A stretch of DNA of 29,723 bases from a virus: positions 1 to 29,723 of IMG/VR virus record IMGVR_UViG_3300025151_000199. One strand, written 5' to 3'. Below the pieces are notes generated by a model, which had not been told where the DNA came from, made no database searches, and was given only the letters and a program-made list of their open reading frames with translations. The position numbers and the translations under genes were made by a program. Positions 10,189 to 17,789 of the stretch are shown piece after piece; position 1 is the first letter of the stretch; each line of letters opens with the position of its first letter.

Positions 10189-10202
10189 ATGCTATATTTA
10201 CT

Positions 10203-11957
10203 CTACGAAAAGAAACTTTTTACCTTGCTGATGGTATTCCTCACCGTGCTCTCCAACTGTGAAAAATTTGTTAGTTTATTTTTTATTACGCTTTCTATAT
10301 TTTTTGCCTGGTTTTTGAAATCTGTCAACTTGCTGACATTGAGTTTGATGCTGTCGTTAACTTTGACAACCTCACTAATTTTTTCCGCAACTGCTGTAAC
10401 ACTAGATTGGCTCAGCAAGTCGTTTTTAATTGATGCTAATTCATCAACTGTCATGTCTGGATTCTCTGATTTGACCTGATCGACTATTTTATTGATCAAA
10501 TCTCTCTTGAGTTGCGAACTGCTCTGCCTGTCATAGGGTTCATGGGTAACAAAATCAGTGACCGTGGTTCTGTTGGCCTTGGTCTTAGGCTTGCCTGATC
10601 TTTTGTCGATCGGCGTTTCGCTGTCGATGTCTGCTCTGGCGGCCGGGTTGTCTACTATGCCCACACTTGCGTGATCTGGTTTTAACCAACTAGGTCCCCA
10701 TCCTGAACTCGCTCCCTGTGAGTTGAAGTGTACCTGTGCGCCTGCAAGGTCAAAGTTTCCACCTGATCCGTGCAACTGTGTACCTGCTGAAAAAGATGAA
10801 AGCACAGAGCCTGCGTAACTCCTCAGCGTGCCTTGTGATGAATTACGTATGGAGTTCTTGGCCATCGTGTGAACGTTGGCCTCGGCGTTGAGTTGTACAT
10901 TCTGCTCTGCTGTGACATTGACATTGCCTTTTGCGTGGAAGTTTATGTTCCTGTCAGAGTGTATGTTGAAATCCTGTGCTGATCTTAGATTTATCGCCGC
11001 ATCAGAATACACACTTATCGTCCCGTCTTGGTCCATCTCCAGGAATGCTTTTCCTGAACCATTGGCCAGATACACCACACCCGCTGTATCGTGCATAAGC
11101 AATTGGTGTCCTGACGCTGTCTTCAATCTCGTCAGTTGGTTGGTGCCATCCGCGGCACCGTCGTCCATGACGAAACTGTGTCCTGGATTCCTGTCTGTCT
11201 GTACCGGTGCACCCTCTGGTCCTATGTTCCTTGCCCTTGAATCTGTACGTATCCTGCCCGGCGTGTTGATACCGAACACCTGGCTTGGTGTCTCCCTACG
11301 TGCTGAACTTGATGTCGTTCCCCTGATGTCGTCCTGTACCAGTCCTTGGTCCAGCAACTGGTCAGCGAGTACGTCATTGATAGGGAATTGTATGCTGTTG
11401 GCGAACGCGGCTGTCTGTGCCCCTTCGATCATCCTACGATTCTTCTCACCCACTGGCAAGAAATCCGTGCCGTAGTTGGTCTCTCCTGCTCTGTTCAAAT
11501 CCTGGGCATCTTGTTTTGATCTTACGTTGTCCTTGGAACTGCCGTAGCCTGGAACCTGTTGATTGGTCAGTGGCTGTTGCACACACCCTATCCAGAATGC
11601 GTTCTTCTTGGACTGCTCGCCCTTGGCGAATATCACCAACACCTCTGTGTCTATGTCCGGTGGCACAAACCACATGCCGTAACTGTGTTGCGTGGCTTTG
11701 TAGTCGTTGGGGTCTGACTTGGTGGTTGCCGCTATGCTCTTGGCACCGTAGAACGGTGAAAGATATCTACACCATATGGTGTCGTCGGGTCCGGGGTTCT
11801 CGGTCTGTGACAGTTCCGGAATGTTCACTCCCAGCCTGCCCTGTCGCAGTGGGTCATTGGTGTACTTGACCACTCCGATGTATGGGCCAGAGTCCTTGCC
11901 TGAGAACTTCTCATCGAAGCCCTTCATGTTGTCGTGTGTGTCTACGAATCCTACCAT
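10203..11957 (-). CDS. gp5: Baseplate central hub / spike protein gp5, lacking a lysozyme domain
   Basis: A 584-residue hub protein. The N-terminus (about residues 24-130) has the gp5/VgrG-type OB-fold pattern: GPYIGVVKYTNDPLRQGRLG, then WCRYLSPFYG, MWFVPPDIDTEVLVIFA and AFWIGCVQQP. A middle segment (about residues 270-390) has the short alternating repeats of a trimeric beta-helix (ISVYSDAAINLRSAQDFNIH, then SDRNINFHAKGNVNVTAEQ). The last ~100 residues are Ser/Lys/Asp-rich and look helical. T4 gp5 carries a T4-lysozyme domain between the OB fold and the helix; I see no Glu-Asp-Thr lysozyme signature in the intervening 130-270 region. It follows the 791-residue hub protein by 6 bases. Confidence 0.9.
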   Translation of the reverse strand: MVGFVDTHDNMKGFDEKFSGKDSGPYIGVVKYTNDPLRQGRLGVNIPELSQTENPGPDDTIWCRYLSPFYGAKSIAATTKSDPNDYKATQHSYGMWFVPPDIDTEVLVIFAKGEQSKKNAFWIGCVQQPLTNQQVPGYGSSKDNVRSKQDAQDLNRAGETNYGTDFLPVGEKNRRMIEGAQTAAFANSIQFPINDVLADQLLDQGLVQDDIRGTTSSSARRETPSQVFGINTPGRIRTDSRARNIGPEGAPVQTDRNPGHSFVMDDGAADGTNQLTRLKTASGHQLLMHDTAGVVYLANGSGKAFLEMDQDGTISVYSDAAINLRSAQDFNIHSDRNINFHAKGNVNVTAEQNVQLNAEANVHTMAKNSIRNSSQGTLRSYAGSVLSSFSAGTQLHGSGGNFDLAGAQVHFNSQGASSGWGPSWLKPDHASVGIVDNPAARADIDSETPIDKRSGKPKTKANRTTVTDFVTHEPYDRQSSSQLKRDLINKIVDQVKSENPDMTVDELASIKNDLLSQSSVTAVAEKISEVVKVNDSIKLNVSKLTDFKNQAKNIESVIKNKLTNFSQLESTVRNTISKVKSFFS

Positions 11958-11963
11958 TATTCT

Positions 11964-14339
11964 CTACTCTGCTAACGGATCAAGTGTTCCTAATTGTTCA
12001 ATGATCTCTCTTCGATTTTTTTCAATATTTTGTCTTTTAATTGCATCTTCCACAAATGTGTTGTTCCCTATGTTCTCTGAACTGTTGGCCGCCTTGGTAA
12101 ACCTGTTGGCCGCCTGATTTACTATGCCTGTGTCTGCTCCTCTGCCTTCTTGATTGTTTAGCCTCACACATGTCAGTGTCTGTAGGAACTGGCCATTGGA
12201 AATACTGCTTTCTATCTTGACTATCTGGTAAACGCCAGCAAAGAACAGGTTCTCTTCCGGTCTGTTGCTGTTCTTGTCAAAAGTAAGTCCGGTCTTGTCG
12301 TTGATGTCATCCGGCAACCTGTACACCAACTCCATCAATGGTGAGTACTGATCTACGTTGAACGATCCGTAGCCGGGATCATAGATGGTTCCTTCAGTAC
12401 GTGCCTTTGCCTGCTTGTTCAGAGGTATGAACTGGTCCTGGCATATGTAGGCGGGATCACCAAGTATGGTCATTTCGATCCTCATCATGTCCACGGTTGG
12501 ATTGGTGAGGTAATCATAGAAGTCCTGCTTACGTGCTTCAACACCTCTGTTGGGAGTCTCCTTGTTGACCACGCTCCTGCCTTTGACTATGCTCGGATAA
12601 CCACGAACCGCGGTTAGGTCCTTGGTGAATGGATTTTCCTTGCCGAACACCCTTGTGATTGCCCTGTCCACTACCTCGAACACACCGGATGAGGCCTTGC
12701 CCACCTCTATGGTGTTACGCATGTAGTATGCCGTCTTGTAGTTGATCCTTAGGTTCTGTATGTCTGTGTTGTCACCTGTGTACAGATAATTGTACTGCTT
12801 TTGCACTCCCTTTTTAACCGCCCCTGCTTTCATGAACACACCCGGTCTCATGAATTTGAGCACGTGTATCTTGTAGGGAATAACTTTGTAGGTGATAATC
12901 TTTCTGTGCATCTTGTTGATCTTGTCGAACTGATTGTAGTCGGTCTGCACCGAAGTCTTGATCTTGAACCAATCCACGTAGGGATTTTTTTCAAGCACTT
13001 TGTCAAGATTGTCGCCGCTCGCAAGTTTTTTAAGCGTGTCGTCGGAAGCGTCCTCCCTGGCGCCTATCACGCCCGAACGCCTCAACACAGTGGTCCAGAA
13101 ATCTGTTGCCAGGTCCTCGTATCCTTTTGTGCTTCGGACCATGTCCTCTATCAACTTGGTGACGCTGGTGAGGTTTGAAACCTGGGCCTCTGCCGGAAAT
13201 ATCTCTATTGAATCCCTATTATTCCCTCTAAGCGAAGGCGGTTTTTTAGTGTTTTGCACAGATTTGGGTGCTACGTATCCCTTGGAAATGGACAAAACTT
13301 GCCTGTCGAATTCGATCCGATACTCGTCCAGCACCTCCCTTACCTTGTGTTCTTCTTTCTCTTTGACTATCTGTTCATTGAGTTGTTTCTCCAGTTGCTC
13401 TCCCGCTTGTGCCAGGCTGTCGGCGTCTATGGTGATCTCACACCTTGGGAACTTGAATCTGTCATCGAACGCCAGGTCATTGATACGAACTGCTTGTACA
13501 TCGTATATGGCGCCACCCTCGTTGACGTCCAGGTCCACCCTGGTTATCAGTATGGGTATCTTACGCACGGTGCCGTACTGTGGCATGGGCATGCCTTTCT
13601 CATCGAAACCCTTGAATTCTATCGTCAGCAACATGGGAGCATCGAGGTGGTCCATGTAGTCGTTCAATCTTGCCGCGGCACGCATCTTCTCCACAAACGA
13701 GATGCCGAACGGCTCGTGCAGTTTGAAATCCATCTTGACAAAGTCGGCCAGTCCTCGCTCTTCGCTGGGACCTACAGTGGACAATAGATTCACTTCCTCG
13801 AAGAATATGTCCCTGCCGTCTTTGAGCACATCAATACTGATATCGTCCTTTAGTTTGTTTGCTTGTACAGTCCTCTCAGCCACACCGCCGTATTTGTCCA
13901 GGTCACCGGCCGCCGACGCATCTGCACTGGCCGGGAAACTTGAAATGTTTGGATTTCCTATGCCGGCGCTACGTGCTACGACGTCATGCACAGGATTTGT
14001 CAGGAAGGAATAATCCTGCAGTTCTTCTTCCCTGAGACCGCTGAGCGTGAAAAGTGTGTTGTATGAAGCGAACTTGTGCAGTATGTTCTCCTGTATGCCT
14101 TGGGATCTGGAAGACGTTGCATTGCTAGAGCCGGGATATCCATCATCGCTTGTGGCTGTGTCGACTGCACCGTTATCTTTTGATTCCTTTTCCTTGGAGA
14201 AAAATTTGCTGGTCCTTTGATTAAGGCCGTTTATAGCATTAGTAGTGTTTGTTATGTTTTCGTTGGACTTTACTGCTTCCTTGGCCACATTCTCGGCGCT
14301 CTGAATCACATTGTTTTTTAAGTTAGTTACTTTGGCCAT
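11964..14339 (-). CDS. Baseplate hub structural protein, possible gp27 counterpart
   Basis: I do not recognise a named family with certainty. The 791-residue protein has an Asn/Ser/Lys-rich N-terminus (about 110 residues, helical start MAKVTNLKNNVIQSAENVAK). A structured region at about residues 180-310 includes DGRDIFFEEVNLLSTVGPSE and VKMDFKLHEPFGISFVEKMR. It also contains ITRVDLDVNEGGAIYDVQAV, a pattern like the beta-rich gp27/hub modules that relate torsion to chain direction. A charged helical stretch (residues ~320-345) follows. It lies 1 base after gp53 and 6 bases before gp5, in a cluster with no other gp27 candidate. Since T4 gp27 is the direct partner of gp5, a hub adaptor role is a reasonable inference. 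T4 gp27 is only 391 residues, so the protein is either fused or much enlarged. Confidence 0.75.
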   Translation of the reverse strand: MAKVTNLKNNVIQSAENVAKEAVKSNENITNTTNAINGLNQRTSKFFSKEKESKDNGAVDTATSDDGYPGSSNATSSRSQGIQENILHKFASYNTLFTLSGLREEELQDYSFLTNPVHDVVARSAGIGNPNISSFPASADASAAGDLDKYGGVAERTVQANKLKDDISIDVLKDGRDIFFEEVNLLSTVGPSEERGLADFVKMDFKLHEPFGISFVEKMRAAARLNDYMDHLDAPMLLTIEFKGFDEKGMPMPQYGTVRKIPILITRVDLDVNEGGAIYDVQAVRINDLAFDDRFKFPRCEITIDADSLAQAGEQLEKQLNEQIVKEKEEHKVREVLDEYRIEFDRQVLSISKGYVAPKSVQNTKKPPSLRGNNRDSIEIFPAEAQVSNLTSVTKLIEDMVRSTKGYEDLATDFWTTVLRRSGVIGAREDASDDTLKKLASGDNLDKVLEKNPYVDWFKIKTSVQTDYNQFDKINKMHRKIITYKVIPYKIHVLKFMRPGVFMKAGAVKKGVQKQYNYLYTGDNTDIQNLRINYKTAYYMRNTIEVGKASSGVFEVVDRAITRVFGKENPFTKDLTAVRGYPSIVKGRSVVNKETPNRGVEARKQDFYDYLTNPTVDMMRIEMTILGDPAYICQDQFIPLNKQAKARTEGTIYDPGYGSFNVDQYSPLMELVYRLPDDINDKTGLTFDKNSNRPEENLFFAGVYQIVKIESSISNGQFLQTLTCVRLNNQEGRGADTGIVNQAANRFTKAANSSENIGNNTFVEDAIKRQNIEKNRREIIEQLGTLDPLAE

Positions 14340-14340
14340 C

Positions 14341-14640
14341 TTACACTCCTAGGTCACGTGAGATGTTTGCCGGTTTAGGCAACTGTATAGTCACTCCTGG
14401 TTTGAAATCGTAGATCGGGTCCTCTATCTGGTTTGGATTTCTCTGTGCAAACACCCACCATAGCCTAGGCGAACCATAAAGGTCATAGGCCAACAGGTCT
14501 GGCCTGTAGGCGTAAGTTCTCTCGATGGTGTAACTTTGGTCATCATCTTCTATGGCGAACCTCCTACGAACAAACTGTCCAAGACTCACGTTGTTCTGTG
14601 GCGTGTCAAAATAAGGTGATGTTTTTGAGTATCTGGCCAT
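14341..14640 (-). CDS. gp53: Baseplate wedge protein gp53
   Basis: A 99-residue protein matching the gp53 family, which bridges adjacent baseplate wedges. The LysM-like core is clear at about residues 33-85: YTIERTYAYRPDLLAYDLYG, then SPRLWWVFAQRNPNQIEDPI and DFKPGVTIQLP. T4 gp53 is about twice as long (196 residues); marine T4-like versions are often reduced to this core. The ATG overlaps the gp48 stop (TAATG at 14640), and the next gene starts one base after its stop, so gp48, gp53 and the hub gene should be one transcript with coupled translation. Confidence 0.9.
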   Translation of the reverse strand: MARYSKTSPYFDTPQNNVSLGQFVRRRFAIEDDDQSYTIERTYAYRPDLLAYDLYGSPRLWWVFAQRNPNQIEDPIYDFKPGVTIQLPKPANISRDLGV

Positions 14641-15476
14641 TAAATGAACCCTATTCCCTCACGTGTGCCCAGCGTGCCTCGGGCAAATTCCTTGAGACTG
14701 AATCTCTTGACTGTGTCCCTGCTGTAGACTGGTGTAACTAAAACTGAAATGTTTGAAAGTGTCGGAGCCCAAGTTGAGTCCTCGCCGTTGTAATTTGTGG
14801 ATGCATCTGAACGCCTTCCTATTACACCGTTGGTGGATATGTAGTCTATGCCAGAACGAAGTTCTACGTTGAAACTGTTTACCACAACCGGTACCTTGTC
14901 AAACATGTGTTTCCCATAACCAGAAAGGTGCAGTATCGGTGGAGGATTTCCTTTTAGTTCTCGCTCCTCACCAAAAAACATCTTGGTCACGGTTCTTAGA
15001 AATTTCACGGACGCCACCCAGTGCTTTGCGTCCTGTTGGTTCTGCACAGGAAATTCTCCAATTATGTTCAGTGAATCCACCTGTGAATTCTGATATGCCT
15101 GGAACGGATAGTTGCTGTGGGTCTGTGCAAGTGCGTTGTAGTTCGCTGAATGCTGTATTACCATGGACGGTGTCAGGGGCCAGAACATGCCTTTGCTTTG
15201 GGCCAGTGGCGCCAAGACATTGTTGTCACTGTATCGTCCGCCGGGGCCTTGTCCGCCACCAAACAGGTAATTGTCCACAGGAGAACCGATCGGCACTGTC
15301 AGTTTCACCCTCCAATCTGTCTCAGAACCTTTTGAGTTCCATAAGACACGTGTCTTGACCAAACGTGAATCCGTCTGCACTCCTGATCCGATCAGCCTGG
15401 CCACCGTCCTGTTTATTACGCCGCCCTCGGGGTCATTTGCAAAATCTTCTACTTTTTTAAATATGCCTGTTACCAT
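14640..15476 (-). CDS. gp48: Baseplate tail-tube cap protein gp48
   Basis: A 278-residue protein matching gp48 of marine T4-like phages, which sits on the hub and templates tail tube polymerisation. Recognisable stretches are WRVKLTVPIGSPVDNYLFGG, then MFWPLTPSMVIQHSANYNAL, NYPFQAYQNSQVDSLNIIGE and AKHWVASVKFLRTVTKMFFG. It is the first gene of the minus-strand baseplate operon, with a perfect TATAAATA box 49 bases upstream. The ATG lies at the centre of the palindrome TACCATGGTA. T4 has a second cap protein, gp54, which I do not find in this window. Confidence 0.9.
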   Translation of the reverse strand: MVTGIFKKVEDFANDPEGGVINRTVARLIGSGVQTDSRLVKTRVLWNSKGSETDWRVKLTVPIGSPVDNYLFGGGQGPGGRYSDNNVLAPLAQSKGMFWPLTPSMVIQHSANYNALAQTHSNYPFQAYQNSQVDSLNIIGEFPVQNQQDAKHWVASVKFLRTVTKMFFGEERELKGNPPPILHLSGYGKHMFDKVPVVVNSFNVELRSGIDYISTNGVIGRRSDASTNYNGEDSTWAPTLSNISVLVTPVYSRDTVKRFSLKEFARGTLGTREGIGFI

Positions 15477-15524
15477 GGTATCTTTTTGGTTGTGTTTCCT
15501 TACAAAATTTTGTATACTTTACTG

Positions 15525-15532
15525 TATTTATA
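15525..15532 (-). promoter_or_regulatory. T4-type late promoter for the baseplate operon
   Basis: A perfect TATAAATA on the minus strand, 49 bases upstream of the gp48 ATG. It would drive gp48, gp53, the hub protein, gp5 and gp25. It lies in the 146-base divergent gap before gp55, which otherwise shows only a short GGCC inverted repeat near 15580-15595. Confidence 0.75.
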
Positions 15533-15622
15533 GGCATTATTTTAGGCACACTTAATTCACCATACGACACGATTCAACAGGCCTGTTTGTGGCCATTCAC
15601 ACTAATATAAAGTAAAGGATTT

Positions 15623-16606
15623 ATGAAGAGAGTAAAGTACCTAAACAACCGAGATCTATTGGCCCAGATACACGCCAGCAAGAACACCTATTGTTCGTAT
15701 GTGACGCCAGAGGACGCACAGTATGACCTCATAGTACCCAACCTCAAGAAGATCAACGTGCGGACCATATCTGATGCAAAGAAGGCAAAGGCCAAGAGGC
15801 TGACACAGGAGGCGTGGGAGCAGGCCAAAGCGGCGGGCATCAAGAAAATAAAATTAGTTGACTACACAGTGTCTCCAAAAAAAATTGAAAAGACAGACCT
15901 TGTGTTCAGGGTTATGACTTTTGATCACATACCCATGGACAGCGAAAGAAAGAGAAATCCAAAACAGACTGCGGATCACCATTCGAAAGTGAACTTCCCT
16001 CCGTTCCAGCACTACAAGATAGACAAGAAGGGCAACCTGAAATGCGTGGGCAAGAGCCACTGGGTGGGCGGAATGAGTAACGGAAACTTCTCAGTGGATC
16101 ACGGAAAAATGACCAACCAACTGGCGATGATGTACATGAAGTTGTGTGAACGTTATGGAACGAGAGCAAACTGGAGAGGTTACACATACAACGACGAGAT
16201 GCAGTCACAGGCTCTAATGCAGTTGAGTCAAATTGGGTTACAGTTTGATGAATCAAAATCAGACAACCCATTCGCTTACTACACAGCGGCGATAACAAAC
16301 AGTTTCACAAGGATACTGAACATTGAAAAGAAAAACCAATCAATCAGAGATGACCTTTTAGAATTCAACGGAATGATGCCGAGTTTCACAAGGCAGAACG
16401 AGAATGATACCAGCACACCGTCATACAAGAAAAAAATGAAGACTGTGCATGGTGATGTACACGAGGTCAATAAAACCACGTTAGCAAAACTTAACAAAAC
16501 TTTGAAAAAGAAAGGCAAACTGGACGCGGAAGATTTTGATGGCATAAAATTCAAGAATAAGATAGACATGACAAACCACAAACCAATAGTAAAGAAGAAA
16601 TGGTAA
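15623..16606 (+). CDS. gp55: RNA polymerase sigma factor for late transcription, gp55-type, with N-terminal extension
   Basis: The protein replaces the host sigma factor so that RNA polymerase reads TATAAATA late promoters. The sigma core is at about residues 155-245: DHGKMTNQLAMMYMKLCERY, then ANWRGYTYNDEMQSQALMQL and SDNPFAYYTAAITNSFTRIL, followed by EKKNQSIRDD. These align with T4 gp55 (NWR-Y-Y-DEM and NPFAYFT). T4 gp55 is 185 residues; this protein is 327, with about 145 residues ahead of the core and about 75 lysine-rich residues behind it. The start is supported by AAAGG nine bases upstream. It heads a plus-strand run with gp47 three bases downstream. The C-terminus ends KKKW; I do not see an obvious clamp-binding peptide like that of T4. 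Confidence 0.87.
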   Translation: MKRVKYLNNRDLLAQIHASKNTYCSYVTPEDAQYDLIVPNLKKINVRTISDAKKAKAKRLTQEAWEQAKAAGIKKIKLVDYTVSPKKIEKTDLVFRVMTFDHIPMDSERKRNPKQTADHHSKVNFPPFQHYKIDKKGNLKCVGKSHWVGGMSNGNFSVDHGKMTNQLAMMYMKLCERYGTRANWRGYTYNDEMQSQALMQLSQIGLQFDESKSDNPFAYYTAAITNSFTRILNIEKKNQSIRDDLLEFNGMMPSFTRQNENDTSTPSYKKKMKTVHGDVHEVNKTTLAKLNKTLKKKGKLDAEDFDGIKFKNKIDMTNHKPIVKKKW

Positions 16607-16609
16607 CCG

Positions 16610-17632
16610 ATGGCATTTTTTAACAAAGTAGCATGTTTCACTGACATACACTTTGGTCTCAAAGGCAACAGCAGGATTCACAACGACGACTGTGAGGATT
16701 TTGTTGTCTGGTTCATCGAGCAGGCCAAGGCACATGGATGTGAAACCTGCATATTCTTAGGCGACTGGCATCACCACAGATCGGCAACAAATGTTTCCAC
16801 AATGAACTACACTGTGTCAAACATGGAGAGACTAGGAAAAGCGTTTGAAAAAGTTTATGTAATAATGGGCAATCACGATTTGTTCTACAGAGAAAAAAGA
16901 GAAATTAATTCAATGGAGTTCATTAGAAACATTCCTAACGTGCATATTGTAAATGAATGGATCGTGGAAGACGATGTGGCAATCATTCCATGGATTGTTG
17001 GAGACGAATGGAAAAAAATACAAAAAATGAAACAACAGTATGTGTTTGGACACTTTGAACTGCCTTATTTCAAAATGAATGCAATGGTGGACATGCCAGA
17101 TGTTGGCGGAATACAGACTGATCATTTTGCAGGCTGTGGACAAGTGTTCTCGGGACACTTCCACAAGAGACAGTACATGAAGAACGTGACATACATGGGC
17201 AACGCATTTCCACACAACTATGCAGACGCATGGGACGACGACCGAGGCATGATGATCATTGAAATGGGCAGTAAACCTAAATTTATAAACTGGCCTGACA
17301 TGCCGAGATACATCACAATAAAAATAAGTGAACTACTAGAAGATCCTGACAAATACCTTAAACCAAAAATGTACGTAAGAGTCACGCTTGACATCAAAAT
17401 AAGTTACGAAGAGGCCAACTTTGTTCGAGAAACATTCATAGACAAATATCAGTTGCGAGAACTACAGTTGATACCAGAACAGGTAGACAACGCACAGCAA
17501 CCACAAGTGGAAGTGCAAAAGTTTGACAGCGTAGATCAAATTGTTGTAAAACAGTTGCAAGGGGTGGATTCAGAGGTGTACGATAAAAATATATTAACAG
17601 CAATTTACAACGACCTAGATGTCACGAATTAG
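16610..17632 (+). CDS. gp47: Recombination endonuclease subunit gp47 (Mre11/SbcD-like)
   Basis: This is the metallophosphoesterase nuclease of the gp46/gp47 complex, which resects double-strand ends for recombination-dependent replication. All calcineurin-type metal motifs are visible: TDIHFG with D12 and H14, GDWHHH at 51-56, GNHD at 87-90, GHF at 147-149 and GHFH at 182-185. Length (340) matches T4 gp47 (339). It starts three bases after the gp55 stop and its 3' end overlaps the next small ORF by 14 bases, which indicates one transcript with coupled translation. Confidence 0.95.
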   Translation: MAFFNKVACFTDIHFGLKGNSRIHNDDCEDFVVWFIEQAKAHGCETCIFLGDWHHHRSATNVSTMNYTVSNMERLGKAFEKVYVIMGNHDLFYREKREINSMEFIRNIPNVHIVNEWIVEDDVAIIPWIVGDEWKKIQKMKQQYVFGHFELPYFKMNAMVDMPDVGGIQTDHFAGCGQVFSGHFHKRQYMKNVTYMGNAFPHNYADAWDDDRGMMIIEMGSKPKFINWPDMPRYITIKISELLEDPDKYLKPKMYVRVTLDIKISYEEANFVRETFIDKYQLRELQLIPEQVDNAQQPQVEVQKFDSVDQIVVKQLQGVDSEVYDKNILTAIYNDLDVTN

Positions 17633-17789
17633 TAAAAAGAAATTGATAAAAGTATTAAAAGGGGATCTAGAGCAACCTGTAACCAAACAATCACTATTGG
17701 ACCAACTCGCAAAACCTGTGACACAAGAAGAGTGGCTCAAAGGATACAGAGAATGGGTAGCAAAACACAAAAAACATGTTAACGATTAA
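17619..17789 (+). CDS. Small basic protein between gp47 and gp46 (56 residues), unknown function
   Basis: ATG at 17619 opens a 56-codon frame (MSRISKKKLIKVLKG at the start, KHKKHVND at the end) that stops at 17789. It overlaps gp47 by 14 bases and gp46 by exactly 14 bases, filling what would otherwise be a 143-base gap. The translation has Lys-rich ends around a middle segment (VTKQSLLDQLAKPVTQEEWL) that looks like a short helix-turn-helix of two amphipathic helices. T4 also has small ORFs between genes 46 and 47, so the position is precedented. No family is recognised. The double overlap is the main argument that it is real. Confidence 0.72.
   Translation: MSRISKKKLIKVLKGDLEQPVTKQSLLDQLAKPVTQEEWLKGYREWVAKHKKHVND

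Noticed and set aside
10190-10199. GTAAATA before gp25 as a late promoter
   Set aside because: Only the last six bases match TATAAATA; gp25 is 14 bases after gp5 and can be read from the upstream promoter.
10876-11475. A 199-codon plus-strand frame opposite gp5
   Set aside because: It lies wholly within gp5 with Ser/Cys/Leu-rich translation typical of antisense of beta-helix codons.
12801-13787. Long plus-strand open frames inside the hub gene region (for example 13000-13659, 219 codons)
   Set aside because: They are antisense to a well-supported gene and show no family pattern; stop-poor antisense frames follow from codon use.
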